Part shown: in pieces, positions 1 through 8,106 of the stretch
Position numbering within the stretch: the stretch's first letter is position 1
Layout: the number at the start of each line of letters is the position of its first letter
Source: Enhygromyxa salina
GTDB taxonomy: Bacteria; Myxococcota_A; Polyangia; Nannocystales; Nannocystaceae
NCBI RefSeq assembly: GCF_002994635.1
Contig: NZ_PVNL01000001.1
Coordinates: forward strand, 1 to 64,000
Length of the DNA: 64,000 nucleotides
Direction of reading: 5' to 3'
Notes under the pieces: model-generated
The model's input: the letters and a program-made list of their open reading frames with translations, nothing else
Databases searched by the model: none
What the model was told of the DNA's origin: nothing
Translations under genes and position numbers: made by a program

Positions 1-141
1 GGTGTCCCCCGTCTCAGTCTGCGCCTGAGTGTCAGCTCCGGTCTCACCAGACGAGCCATCCGAGACCAAGTCGTCGCCACACGCAACGGTGAGCGAGAGG
101 GACAGAACCGAAACAACCATGAGATGCTCGCGGGAGCGCAT
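1..141 (-). CDS. Lipoprotein N-terminus (partial, runs off the left edge)
   Basis: The first 47 codons of a gene that continues beyond the window are visible. The ATG lies at 141 on the minus strand. Residues 1-20 form a short signal peptide ending in a lipobox-like TVAC, with the cysteine at residue 21. It is followed by a Ser/Thr/Glu/Gly/Asp-rich low-complexity stretch (DGSSGETGADTQAQTE). This layout matches the other lipoproteins in the window: an anchored cysteine, a flexible acidic linker, then presumably a folded exported domain that is not visible. The function cannot be given. Confidence 0.6.
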   Translation of the reverse strand, partial: MRSREHLMVVSVLSLSLTVACGDDLVSDGSSGETGADTQAQTETGDT

Positions 142-314
142 CGCGCGATCATAGCCAAGATCACTCAGTGTGATCAGGGCCGGGCCGAGCCGTGGCGCCA
201 GATCGCGTTGGAGACGAACTCAGTGCCAGTTTCGGGACCGCGCAAAAATCTATAGCGGGCCACACGCTCATCGTGCCGAGTCGCCGACCGGGCGGTCGCG
301 ATCACAGCCCGCGC

Positions 315-1214
315 TCAGCTCAGAAGCTCCCGCAGCGCGGAATCGATCGCTGAGAATTCAAATTCGAACCCGGCGGCGAGCAGGCGCTTGGGCACCGCTC
401 GCTGGCTGTCGAGCAGCAGCGCCTGGCCCATCTCCCCGAACAACACCCGGACCCCGAGCTTGGGCACGCGCATGAAGGTTGGTCGCCCGAGCACCCGACC
501 GAGCGCCGCAGTGAACGCCGCGTTGTCCACGGGGTTTGGCGCGGCCAAGTTGTACGCGCCGATGCAGTCGTCGTGATCGAGCAAGTACATCAACGCCGCG
601 GCGACGTCCCGCACGTGCACCCAGGCCATCCACTGATCACCGCGGCCGATCTCGCCTCCGAGCCCGAGCCGAAACGGACCGAGCATCGTCCCGAGCGCGC
701 CGCCGTTCGCGTCCAACACCACGCCGAACCGCGCCAGACACAGTCGAACGGGAGGCCCCGGGAGCTGCTCCACCTCCCGCGCGGCGGCTTCCCAGGCCTG
801 GGTGACGCCAACTAGGAATTCATCCGCGCTGCCTGGCTGGCTGTGTTCGTCGAGCGGCTCGGCGCCCCGGTCGCCGTAGATCCCCACCGCCGAGGCGTTG
901 ATCAACACCCGCGGCCGCTCGCTCGCCGACGCGATCGCCTTGACCACCGAGCCGGTCGCGTTTGTCCGGCTCTCCAAGATCTTGCGCTTCTTTGTGGCCG
1001 TCCAGCGCCCGGCGATGCTCTCGCCGGCGAGGTTGACCACCGCGTCGAAGCCCGACAGCGCGTCGGCAGCATCGAAACCGCGGCGGGGATCCCAGCCGAT
1101 CATGGACGGCCCCGGCGAGCGCGACACGCCCACGACCTCGTCACCCCGCTCGCGCAGGGCCGCGCTCAGGGCTCCGCCGATCAGTCCTGTCGCCCCTGTG
1201 ATCGCCACGCGCAT
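315..1214 (-). CDS. TIGR01777-family NAD(P)-dependent epimerase/oxidoreductase
   Basis: The 299-residue protein begins MRVAITGATGLIGGALS, a classic N-terminal GxTGxxG Rossmann dinucleotide-binding motif. Further matches to the YfcH/SulA-like (TIGR01777) short-chain family are DAVVNLAGESIAGRW near residue 60, SASAVGIYGDRG near 105 and a C-terminal helical region (DUF1731-like) ending in LLS. The length is normal for the family. An upstream in-frame ATG at 1370 would add about 52 Arg/Pro-rich residues and reach into the neighbouring gene, so the ATG at 1214 is preferred. The enzyme should be cytosolic; its substrate is unknown. It lies downstream of the NmrA-like gene on the same strand but is separated from it by two stem-loops. 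Confidence 0.88.
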   Translation of the reverse strand: MRVAITGATGLIGGALSAALRERGDEVVGVSRSPGPSMIGWDPRRGFDAADALSGFDAVVNLAGESIAGRWTATKKRKILESRTNATGSVVKAIASASERPRVLINASAVGIYGDRGAEPLDEHSQPGSADEFLVGVTQAWEAAAREVEQLPGPPVRLCLARFGVVLDANGGALGTMLGPFRLGLGGEIGRGDQWMAWVHVRDVAAALMYLLDHDDCIGAYNLAAPNPVDNAAFTAALGRVLGRPTFMRVPKLGVRVLFGEMGQALLLDSQRAVPKRLLAAGFEFEFSAIDSALRELLS

Positions 1215-1238
1215 GCTCGACCAGGCTAGCAGGACTTT

Positions 1239-1286
1239 GCCCGCCCGCGGTGGCGGGCCTGCGCCTCGTGAAGCACGACGAGGCGC
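1239..1286 (-). terminator. Two consecutive stem-loops between the NmrA-like and epimerase genes
   Basis: Two perfect inverted repeats follow the stop of the 1300-2136 gene. One has a 9-bp stem (GCGCCTCGT pairing with ACGAGGCGC) at 1261-1286 with an 8-nt loop. The other has a 7-bp stem (GCCCGCC/GGCGGGC) at 1239-1258 with a 6-nt loop, followed on the minus strand by AAAG. There is no long U-tract, so this is a possible Rho-independent terminator or mRNA-end hairpin rather than a certain one. Confidence 0.4.
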
Positions 1287-1299
1287 GGGCCGGTACGGA

Positions 1300-2136
1300 C
1301 TATGAACGCCAGACGCTGGCTTCGCGCGCGGCGAAATCCTCGAAGCGCCCTGGCGCGCGCCCCAGCACACGCAGCACGGCCTCGGACACCCGGTCTTCGG
1401 CCCCGGCGGCGATCGCCGTGTCCATCGCCGCGAGCGCGTCCGCGTACGCGGGGAGCATGCCCATGGCGACCATCCGATCGCTCAACTGGGCCTGCGTGAG
1501 CGTGTGGTGGCGGACGGGGCGGCCGGCCACGCGCGAGAGGATCGCGGCGACCTCGTCGTACGACAGCGTCCGCGGCCCGGTCAGGATCAGATCTTCGTTT
1601 GTGACCTCGACGTCGGTCAGCGCCCGAACGGCGACCGCGGCGATGTCCTCGGCGTCGATGAAGCCAATCCGCCCCTCGTTCGCGGCCGTGTAGAGCAGGC
1701 CCTCGTCGCGGATGGTTGCGAGGTGCTGCGCCTCGGAGAAATTCTGCATGAACCAAGTCGGCCTGAGCACGACCCACTCGGGCGCGTGGCGTCGCAACCA
1801 CGTATGGACCTCGCCCATCATGGGTCCGCCCTCCTCCACTGACGACGCGCTGAGCAGCACAAAACGCTGGACCCCTTGCTCGAGCGCGCGCTCGAGCAAG
1901 GGGGCCATGATCGGCAGCTGCTCAATCGCATCGGTGGGCGCGAGCACGTAGATCGCCGCGACGCCGTCCAACGCGGCCGCGTGGGTCGCGTGATCGGACC
2001 AGTCGAAGCGCACGACCTCAGGCCCAGCTGGCGAGCGTGACGTCGTTCGGGGCTCGATGCCGCGGGAGCGCAGCTGGGCCGCGATGCGCCGGGCGGTCTT
2101 GCCAGATCCCCCGGTCAAGAGAACGCGGCCGGTCAT
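1300..2136 (-). CDS. NmrA-like NAD(P)-binding oxidoreductase
   Basis: The 278-residue protein starts MTGRVLLTGGSGKTARRIAAQL, giving a GGSGKTA dinucleotide-binding loop at residues 8-14. It continues with the NmrA/quinone-oxidoreductase-type pattern: IYVLAP near 65, FVLLSASSVEEGGP near 97, and WVVLRPTWFMQNF followed by GRIGFIDAEDIAAVAVRAL. These are features of the NAD(P)H-binding subgroup of atypical short-chain dehydrogenases. The ATG overlaps the stop codon of the SnoaL-like gene upstream by four bases (ATGA), so the two are translationally coupled. The divergent TetR gene probably controls the pair. Substrate unknown; a role in detoxifying a small electrophile or quinone is inference only. 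Confidence 0.85.
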   Translation of the reverse strand: MTGRVLLTGGSGKTARRIAAQLRSRGIEPRTTSRSPAGPEVVRFDWSDHATHAAALDGVAAIYVLAPTDAIEQLPIMAPLLERALEQGVQRFVLLSASSVEEGGPMMGEVHTWLRRHAPEWVVLRPTWFMQNFSEAQHLATIRDEGLLYTAANEGRIGFIDAEDIAAVAVRALTDVEVTNEDLILTGPRTLSYDEVAAILSRVAGRPVRHHTLTQAQLSDRMVAMGMLPAYADALAAMDTAIAAGAEDRVSEAVLRVLGRAPGRFEDFAAREASVWRS

Positions 2137-2597
2137 TGGGCTGCGCCCCCACTCGCGGCGCGCAGGGCCTCGACCCCACCCACAGCCGAGAGCACGATCA
2201 GCGGGTTCCAGTAGTCGCGGTAGTGGACGATCTGCCCCTCGCGGACCCGGATCACCGATATGTAGCGCTGATTGTAGGGCTCGCCGGTTTGCACGCCCCG
2301 GCCCGTGCAGCCGAACTCGAGCACGAATACGCCCGCCTCGCGGCTCGGGTGCACGACCAGATCGTGCATCTCGTCGAACTCGAGCAGACCCGCGACCTGC
2401 TCGAGGTGGCGGGCCAGCGCCGGGCGGCCCTCGAGCCGCTCGACGCTGCCGGTCGGGCTGTACGGGAACTCCATCACGACGTGGTCCGCGAGCATCTCGA
2501 GGAAGGTCGTGGCGTCGGTCCGCAGGGCGTCGCCTAGGGCACGCCGCAGGAGGTCGGAGAAGCTCGAGATCGGGTCTGGAAGTGGGGTCGAGTTCAT
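2133..2597 (-). CDS. SnoaL-like / NTF2-fold protein
   Basis: The 154-residue protein has the cone-shaped NTF2-like fold pattern. It contains an N-terminal helix (FSDLLRRALGDAL), then LEMLADHVVMEFPYSPTG, a ring of beta-strands with LVVHPSREAGVFVLEFGCTGRG, and YISVIRVREGQIVHYRDYWNPL, the typical SnoaL ending 'i..y.dyw.p'. The start at 2597 (MNSTPLPDP) is preferred over the in-frame ATG at 2651, which lies beyond the divergent operator region. Members are polyketide cyclases, isomerases or ligand-binding proteins, and the sequence alone does not say which. It is first in the pair with the NmrA-like gene and divergent from a TetR regulator. Confidence 0.8.
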   Translation of the reverse strand: MNSTPLPDPISSFSDLLRRALGDALRTDATTFLEMLADHVVMEFPYSPTGSVERLEGRPALARHLEQVAGLLEFDEMHDLVVHPSREAGVFVLEFGCTGRGVQTGEPYNQRYISVIRVREGQIVHYRDYWNPLIVLSAVGGVEALRAASGGAAQ

Positions 2598-2617
2598 GGT
2601 GTTGATCCTGACTGGAT

Positions 2618-2633
2618 GGAACGGTATCGTTCC
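2618..2633. promoter_or_regulatory. Operator-like palindrome 1 (TetR site)
   Basis: GGAACG-GTAT-CGTTCC is a perfect 6-bp inverted repeat with a 4-bp centre. It lies between the divergent SnoaL-like gene (start 2597) and the TetR gene. A near-identical site occurs 42 bp further on, about four helical turns. The arrangement is typical of a TetR-type repressor controlling itself and the divergent operon; the assignment is inference. Confidence 0.55.
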
Positions 2634-2659
2634 GACCAAGATATGAGCCAAGACCGGAC

Positions 2660-2675
2660 GAAACGCAAGCGTTCC
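2660..2675. promoter_or_regulatory. Operator-like palindrome 2 (TetR site)
   Basis: GAAACG-CAAG-CGTTCC repeats the architecture of the site at 2618-2633, with one mismatch in the left arm and the same 4-bp spacing. Two copies in one divergent promoter region make a chance palindrome less likely. It lies upstream of the preferred TetR start at 2739, or inside the reading frame if the earlier ATG at 2643 is used. Confidence 0.5.
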
Positions 2676-2738
2676 GACGCTCCGGCGAACGATGAGTCGA
2701 CAGATACATCGACACGGGCGCCGAGCGGCGCGGCGGTG

Positions 2739-3308
2739 ATGCAGCCGACCGTGACCGCCGCGCTGACTCGGGCGCTGTTCGAGGAATGGGCCGCGCGCGG
2801 CTACGCGGCCATCAGCCTCGAGCGCGTCGCCAAGACCGCCGGCGTGGGCAAGGCGGCCCTGTATCGGCGGTGGTCCTCGAAGCTTGCGATGGTCAGCGAG
2901 TGTTCGGAGCAGCTCGGGATCGAGCTGGCGACGATTCCAGACACCGGCACGCTCGAAGGCGACGTCCGCAAGCTACTTGGCGGCCTGCGACGGCTGCTTC
3001 GCCACCCGATCGTCAGCCGAATTTTGCCGGACCTGCACGCAGAGATGCCCCGCAATCCCGAGCTGGCCCAGGCGATCCGTGGGCGCCTTCAGACCGAGCG
3101 CCGCCGTCGAGCCGCGACGATCGTCGAGCGAGGGATCGCCCGAGGCGAGCTCGACGAGCGTGTCGATCCCGAGCTGGTCAATGACATCCTCGGCGGCGTG
3201 ATCTACTGGCGGATGATCGTGACCGGGGGCCAGGCCGACAGCCGCTATCTCGACCGTCTGACTCGCTTCGTCGTCGCCGGCATCCGTGAACAGGTCTCGC
3301 GCGAGTGA
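2739..3308 (+). CDS. TetR/AcrR-family transcriptional regulator
   Basis: From the ATG at 2739 the protein has 189 residues, the usual TetR size. The helix-turn-helix is clear near the N-terminus: ALFEEWAARGYAAISLERVAKTAGVGKAALYRRWSSK. The C-terminal region matches the TetR ligand domain with an RRWSSK-type subfamily look (GGVIYWRMIVTGG near the end). In-frame ATGs at 2643 and 2616 would add 32-41 hydrophilic residues using codons (ACA, GAT, AAA) rare in the neighbours and would place operator-like DNA inside the gene, so 2739 is preferred but not certain. It probably represses itself and the divergent SnoaL/NmrA operon. Confidence 0.88.
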   Translation: MQPTVTAALTRALFEEWAARGYAAISLERVAKTAGVGKAALYRRWSSKLAMVSECSEQLGIELATIPDTGTLEGDVRKLLGGLRRLLRHPIVSRILPDLHAEMPRNPELAQAIRGRLQTERRRRAATIVERGIARGELDERVDPELVNDILGGVIYWRMIVTGGQADSRYLDRLTRFVVAGIREQVSRE

Positions 3309-3492
3309 GCGCGAACCGGTGGCGCGGGTCTCGGGGCGTCCGTGAGCCAGTTCAAGCCAGCTTGGTCATGTCGCCCGCCCCGCGCCGTCGCGCAGTCCGT
3401 CGGTCAGAAGATCGACCATGCGCTGACTGTGGAGCGCTCCCCTCGTCCGCCGAGTCCTCGTCTGATGTAGGATCGCGGACCCACAGCTGCCG

Positions 3493-4626
3493 ATGACTCT
3501 CCCTGGTACTCACGCGCTCGGTCTCGGCGTGTTGTTCACGCTCTTCGCCAGCGCGTGCGTGAGCGTGCCGCTGGCCGACCCGGTCCAGTTTGCGGTCGAC
3601 GACGACCAACTCCGCGACGCCGGGGCCCACCGCGAGATCAACGCGGCCGCGCAGTCCCTCAGCGCCGATCCGGCCCTGCATCTGCTCATCGTCGGTCACG
3701 CCGACGAGGACAACACGGAGGACTACAACCGCGCGCTCTCGCTGCGCCGGGCCGAGAGCGTCCGCGCGCGCATCCTCGTCGCGGCGCCCGATCTCGAGGC
3801 CCGCGTGCGCGTCGAGGCTCGCGGCGAGTGGGACGCCACCGACCCCGGGTCCGACGAGCAGGCCAAGTCCCGCAACCGTCGGGTCGAGCTGCGGTTTTAC
3901 TACCCACGCCACTGCGAACCCTCGTTCGACGCCGCGTTCTTGGCCTGCGAGTGGTCGCGCCTGCCCGAGCCCCCGCGAGCGCCCGCGCCCGAACCAGCGC
4001 CCGACGAGCCGGGCCCCGAGCTCGAGCCCGAACCAGCGCCGCCGTCGGCCCCGTCACCGCGCCAGCGCCAGGACTTTCGCGGGCCGTACTTGTTCGGCCT
4101 GGGCGGCTACGCGATAAGCTCGGGCGAGTACCTGCGTCAGCACGGCCGCTGGGGGGTCGGCGGTGGCTACCTGTGGGGGATCGGCGACGAGTTTCGGATC
4201 GCGCTGGGCATGCAGTTCGACCACCTGATTGACGTCGGCTTCCTGTTCGCGCAGTCCGGCGGCTGTGCGCCGTTTTGTTCGCGGGTCGATCGCAGCCAGA
4301 TCCGCGTGGCGCCCGAGCTGCGGATCGGCGGCGCGCGCGGGGGCCTGTGGGGGTGGCTGCGGCTCTCGGCCGGCCTGGTCATGCAGCACAACGAGGCGCG
4401 GCTGGGCCAGGAGGCCGACCAGCCCGAGCCGGTCGAGCTCACGGCGGCGCGCTGGGATCCAGGGGCCGTGTTTGGGATCGGCCCCGGGATCGCCGTGACC
4501 CTGACCGCCCACCTGTTCTTGCTGATCGACGCGACCGTGAGCTACTCGGTGGTCCCCAGCGCCGGCGGAGGCGGGGGCGGATCAGGCATCTACGACGCTG
4601 GCGCAGGCCTGGGCTGGGTTTTCTAG
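3493..4626 (+). CDS. Envelope lipoprotein: OmpA-like domain followed by a barrel-like domain
   Basis: 377 residues. A signal peptide ends in LFASAC (lipid cysteine near 22). Residues 30-140 form an OmpA/MotB-type peptidoglycan-binding domain: LLIVGHADEDNTEDYNRALS, LRRAESVRARI and KSRNRRVELRFYY. A Pro/Glu/Ala linker spans about 155-195. The remainder has alternating aromatic/glycine beta-strands (YLFGLGGYAISSGEYL, GVGGGYLWGIGDEFRIALGMQF) ending in a terminal aromatic (GLGWVF), as in outer-membrane barrels. The order is reversed from classical OmpA, where the barrel comes first. It probably sits in the outer membrane or bridges it to peptidoglycan. It stands alone on its strand. Confidence 0.75.
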   Translation: MTLPGTHALGLGVLFTLFASACVSVPLADPVQFAVDDDQLRDAGAHREINAAAQSLSADPALHLLIVGHADEDNTEDYNRALSLRRAESVRARILVAAPDLEARVRVEARGEWDATDPGSDEQAKSRNRRVELRFYYPRHCEPSFDAAFLACEWSRLPEPPRAPAPEPAPDEPGPELEPEPAPPSAPSPRQRQDFRGPYLFGLGGYAISSGEYLRQHGRWGVGGGYLWGIGDEFRIALGMQFDHLIDVGFLFAQSGGCAPFCSRVDRSQIRVAPELRIGGARGGLWGWLRLSAGLVMQHNEARLGQEADQPEPVELTAARWDPGAVFGIGPGIAVTLTAHLFLLIDATVSYSVVPSAGGGGGGSGIYDAGAGLGWVF

Positions 4627-4729
4627 CGCGGGCGCGCGCGGTCTGACACCCGGAGATCGCGCAAATTTGGTCCGGCGGACAGGACGCTTCCCAGCGCGCC
4701 CGCTCCTGGGTTACGCTGCGCGCCAAGCC

Positions 4730-5161
4730 ATGTTCGATTTCCCCATCGCCGAGCTGATCACGCCTGAAGAACAAGTGGCAGTCGCCCGCTGCGTCGCGAT
4801 CATGGCGTCGAAAGACGACGACGTCGCCGACAGCGAACGGCACTTCGTCGAAGAGCTGATGGGCCAAATGATGCTCCTCCCCGAGGAGCGCGATCGCGTC
4901 CGCCACGAGTTCGACAAGCCCAACGACATCGTCGAGGTCGCCAAGGGCGTCAAGCATCGCGAGGCCCGGATCTTCTTGTACTACCAGGCCGTGTGCGCCG
5001 CGATGGCCGACAATGTGCTGGTCGAGGGTGAGATCGACGCGCTGCTGTCACTCGCCCAGGCGTTCGAGTTCGACACCGAGGTCGCGCGGCTGTTCGTGAC
5101 GTGGGTGCAAGACAGCCTCGAGCTGCGCGAGCGCGGCCAGCAGCTCCTGATGGAGCTGTAG
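4730..5161 (+). CDS. TerB-like (tellurite-resistance-family) cytoplasmic protein
   Basis: The 143-residue all-helical protein starts MFDFPIAELITPEEQ. It shows the TerB pattern of two helical repeats with acidic turns: VAIMASKDDDVADSERHFVEELM and AVCAAMADNVLVEGEIDALLSLA ('a.aDG.v...E...l' type). The start at 4730 removes an upstream Arg-rich extension that lacks the family pattern. TerB-like proteins are linked to metal/stress responses and membrane-associated complexes, but a specific role cannot be assigned. A second TerB-like protein is encoded at 19774-20463. Confidence 0.7.
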   Translation: MFDFPIAELITPEEQVAVARCVAIMASKDDDVADSERHFVEELMGQMMLLPEERDRVRHEFDKPNDIVEVAKGVKHREARIFLYYQAVCAAMADNVLVEGEIDALLSLAQAFEFDTEVARLFVTWVQDSLELRERGQQLLMEL

Positions 5162-5273
5162 TTCCGTACTGCTGCAACCCCGAACGAATCTCGGGCTCGA
5201 GGTACCGGGAGGCCGTCGTGCATTGCACCACGGACTTCTAGGTTCAGATCCGCGCGGGCGGTAGGCTCCCGCC

Positions 5274-6881
5274 ATGCCCATCACATCTGCTCGCGCGTTC
5301 GCGTTGCTCAGCTCGCTCGGGATCGGGATTGCCTGCACAGACTCCGGGGGCAGCGCCGAGACCTCGAGCGCGCAGACGGATGACGGCACGGGCGCTGGCG
5401 ACGGTGATGGCGACTCGGGCGATGGCGATGGCGACTCGGGCGATGGCGATGGCGATGGCGACTCGGGCGACGGCGACGGCGACCCGGGCGACGGCGACCC
5501 AGGTGACGGCGACGGCGACTGCGAGCCGATCGTCCTGAGCTCACTCGAGGCGTTCCCCACGGCCTCTGGCGCAGGATCGATCGCCAGCGGGGGTCGGGGC
5601 GGCGCGGTCCTTCACGTGACCAACCTCGCCGACAGCGGGCCCGGCAGCTTTCGCGCGGCGATCACCGCGACGGGCCCCCGCACGATCGTGTTCGACGTCT
5701 CGGGCCGGATTGACCTCGAGTCTCGAATCGAGCTGATCGACGTGCACAGCGATCTCACGATCGCAGGCGAGACCGCCCCCGAGGGCGGGATCACGATCGC
5801 AGGTAATACGCTGCTGTTCGCGGGCGGGTACGACCTGCCCACGCTCCCAACCGACAATCTCATCATTCGCCACACCCGGTTCCGCAATGGGAGCTACACG
5901 GGGGAGCCCGACGTCTACGACCACAACTGCATCATTAGCGGTGGGACTGACCGGTTCATCTTCGACCATGCATCATTTAGCTTTTGTGACGACCAAGCGA
6001 TCTCGATGATCTCGCCGTGGGGTCCGCTGCAAGACGGCACCGTCCAGCGCAGCATCTTCTCGGAGAACGCGACGGCGATCATCTTTGGGCTCGCAGAGGT
6101 CTATCCGGCCGACCGGATCAGCACGCTGGAGAACTTGTTCGTGCATCAGAGTCACCGGACGCCCAACATCGGCGATGGCGGCAGGTACGACGTCATCAAC
6201 AATGTCGCGTTCAACTGGGGCGGACGACTGACGAACGTCAACGGCGCCAGCCCGGAGGTCAACTATGTGGGCAACCACCTGACGGCGGGGGATGACTCGG
6301 GCGCGAACAACAAGGTCCAGCTCGGCGGGGGCGACCACAGCCCCTCGATCCATACCGCCTACAACTACCACAGCGTGCTGTATCCGGCGCCGCAGCTGGA
6401 CGACCGTGGCATCTGGTCCGACTTTTGGACCAACGACCCCGTCGCCGACATCTACTTCACCACCACCGCGCACCCGCTGCTGCCGAGGACGAACGTCCTC
6501 GACGCCCAGGCGGCCCGCGAGCTGGTGTTGGCGGATGTCGGCGCCAACGCGTTTGTCAGCGACGATGGCGTCCCCGGTCGCTACCTCGACGACTATGACG
6601 TCGAGCGGATCAACGACGTCGTCAATGAGGTCAGCCGCGATCCGTTCAACAAGTCATGGACCCAGCCGGTCCTGCCGCTCAACACCCGCGCTGACGGGTT
6701 CTACTCGTCGTTGCCGGACATCCCCGCGTTCTTCGTGGAGGCCCACGGCATCCGCTCCAACGCGGACGTCATCGACGAGTACTCGTTCGGTGCGTGCACG
6801 ATCGTGAACGCAGCAGGCTACAGCGCCTTCGAGATGTACCTGTTCTTCGCGGCCGGCGACTGGGATCGGCTGCAGGGCTGA
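5274..6881 (+). CDS. Secreted pectate-lyase-like (PL1-type) beta-helix lipoprotein
   Basis: 535 residues. A short signal peptide ends near IGIAC (Cys21; a weak lipobox). A Ser/Thr stretch and a Gly-Asp linker at residues 42-82 lead to a right-handed parallel beta-helix of polysaccharide-lyase-1 type. The family signatures are TNLADSGPGSFRAAI, RTIVFDVSGRIDLES, LTIAGETAPEGGITI, LIIRHTRFRNG, FIFDHASFSFCDDQAISM and late loops with VNYVGNHL. Family knowledge suggests calcium-dependent cleavage of a uronic-acid polymer; the true substrate is not shown. The protein is probably lipid-anchored and surface-exposed. It lies 37 bp upstream of another GD-linker lipoprotein, with which it may share a transcript. 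Confidence 0.8.
   Translation: MPITSARAFALLSSLGIGIACTDSGGSAETSSAQTDDGTGAGDGDGDSGDGDGDSGDGDGDGDSGDGDGDPGDGDPGDGDGDCEPIVLSSLEAFPTASGAGSIASGGRGGAVLHVTNLADSGPGSFRAAITATGPRTIVFDVSGRIDLESRIELIDVHSDLTIAGETAPEGGITIAGNTLLFAGGYDLPTLPTDNLIIRHTRFRNGSYTGEPDVYDHNCIISGGTDRFIFDHASFSFCDDQAISMISPWGPLQDGTVQRSIFSENATAIIFGLAEVYPADRISTLENLFVHQSHRTPNIGDGGRYDVINNVAFNWGGRLTNVNGASPEVNYVGNHLTAGDDSGANNKVQLGGGDHSPSIHTAYNYHSVLYPAPQLDDRGIWSDFWTNDPVADIYFTTTAHPLLPRTNVLDAQAARELVLADVGANAFVSDDGVPGRYLDDYDVERINDVVNEVSRDPFNKSWTQPVLPLNTRADGFYSSLPDIPAFFVEAHGIRSNADVIDEYSFGACTIVNAAGYSAFEMYLFFAAGDWDRLQG
5397..5519 (+). repeat. In-frame GGCGAT/GGCGAC minisatellite coding a Gly-Asp linker
   Basis: A tandem array of 6-bp Gly-Asp codon pairs is interrupted by TCG (Ser) or CCG (Pro) codons and encodes (GD)n with S/P punctuation at residues 42-82 of the pectate-lyase-like protein. 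All units keep the frame. Length changes by replication slippage would lengthen or shorten the tether without a frameshift. Confidence 0.85.
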
Positions 6882-6918
6882 CCGGGCCCGGGGTTTCGGA
6901 TATGCTCGGCCGCATCGC

Positions 6919-8064
6919 ATGACTGGCCGCGCACGACTCTCCAGCCTCACACTGTCGCCCCTGGTGCTCGGCCTGCTCGTGAGCGCGGTTGCGTGTGGCG
7001 GCGAGGCCACTGGCGGGACCTCGCCGTTTGCCACGGCCACGCTCACCAACGCCAGCGCCAGCGCCAGCGACACGAGCGGCGGCGATGGCGACGGCGATCC
7101 CGGTGACGGCGACGGCGATCCCGGCGACGGGGACGGCGATCCGACGCTGTTCGACGTGGGCAGCGGCGAGGGCGACGGCGACGGCGACGGCGACGGCGAG
7201 TGCACGCTCCCGCACACGCCCTGCGACGCCGACACCAGCGACCCGTTCAACGCGATCGGCCTCGGCTGCGTCGGCGAATTGCAGATCAGCCCCTCGATCG
7301 ACGCCCACCAGGACGGCATGGGGATCCGCTCGAGCTTTGGCGCGACCGACACCTACGATCCGCGCGAGGGGTCATCCTACTTCGTGCTCTCGACTGGCCA
7401 CGTGGCCGAGCTCGACGACGAGCCGACTGACCCAGGCAACCAGATCTTCCATTGCAACAAGTGGTTCTCGCCCGGCGACGGGATGGACACCACCCAATTT
7501 CCGGCGCCGATCAAGAAGACAAACGTCAACGGCGATTGCCTGGTCGACCCCGGGTTGATCGGCACGGGCGACTGCTCGAACACGATCCAGGCCCAGTTTC
7601 AGCAGAGCGGGTTCAAGTACGACTATCAGGAGATCCGCCTGACCACGACCGTGCCCGACGACGCGCACGCGCTGGCGTTTGACGTGGCCTACTTCACGAC
7701 CGAGTGGCCCGTGTTCGCGGGGCAAAACTACAATGACATGTTCATCGCGTGGCTCGAGGCGCCGAACTGGACCGGCAACATCTCGTTTGACGACAGTGGG
7801 CACGCGCTGTCGCTCAACGCCGCGTTCTTCGACTACGAGGACCAAGATGGACAGCTGCCCGAGTTTGCGGGCACCTGCATGCGCTACGGGGCCGGCACGC
7901 CGTGGCTGACGACGACCGCCGAGGTCGTGCCTGGTGATCAGATCGAGCTGGTGTTTGCGATCTTCGACCTCGACGACGTCAACCTCGACAGCTTCGTGTT
8001 CCTCGATAACTTTCGGTGGCTATGCGAGGGCAGCGGCGGGCCCTCGACCGTGCCCATTCCCTGA
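6919..8064 (+). CDS. GD-linker lipoprotein with choice-of-anchor-type lectin-like domain
   Basis: 381 residues: signal peptide ending SAVAC (Cys26), Gly-Asp linkers at about 55-75 and 82-93, then a Cys-containing extracellular domain. The core pattern (DPFNAIGLGCVGELQ, GSSYFVLSTGHVAEL, YDYQEIRLTTTVPDDAHALAFDVAYFTTEWPVF, YNDMFIAWLEAP, SFVFLDNFRWLC) resembles the 'choice-of-anchor L' secreted domain: a beta-sandwich with a conserved FDF.F.S.EyP.f...yND.F segment. These domains are usually adhesive or carbohydrate-binding; the ligand is unknown. It lies 37 bp after the pectate-lyase-like gene. Confidence 0.72.
   Translation: MTGRARLSSLTLSPLVLGLLVSAVACGGEATGGTSPFATATLTNASASASDTSGGDGDGDPGDGDGDPGDGDGDPTLFDVGSGEGDGDGDGDGECTLPHTPCDADTSDPFNAIGLGCVGELQISPSIDAHQDGMGIRSSFGATDTYDPREGSSYFVLSTGHVAELDDEPTDPGNQIFHCNKWFSPGDGMDTTQFPAPIKKTNVNGDCLVDPGLIGTGDCSNTIQAQFQQSGFKYDYQEIRLTTTVPDDAHALAFDVAYFTTEWPVFAGQNYNDMFIAWLEAPNWTGNISFDDSGHALSLNAAFFDYEDQDGQLPEFAGTCMRYGAGTPWLTTTAEVVPGDQIELVFAIFDLDDVNLDSFVFLDNFRWLCEGSGGPSTVPIP
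7081..7197 (+). repeat. In-frame Gly-Asp linker minisatellite
   Basis: Two arrays (7081-7143 and 7162-7197) of GGCGAC/GGCGAT units encode GDGDGDPGDGDGDP and EGDGDGDGDGE in the lectin-like lipoprotein, separated by PTLFDVGSG. The sequence class is the same as at 5397-5519. Confidence 0.8.
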
Positions 8065-8106
8065 CCTGCGACGCTTGGCAAGCTAGCGATGGCGTTGGGA
8101 ACACGG

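Noticed and set aside
355..380. TTCGAA-containing stretch resembling a tRNA T-arm
   Set aside because: It lies inside the epimerase coding region and no acceptor, D or anticodon stems can be drawn around it.
5397..5519. CRISPR-like or satellite array
   Set aside because: Units are 6-24 bp without spacers, stay in frame and encode the Gly-Asp linker of a lipoprotein, like three other arrays in the window.
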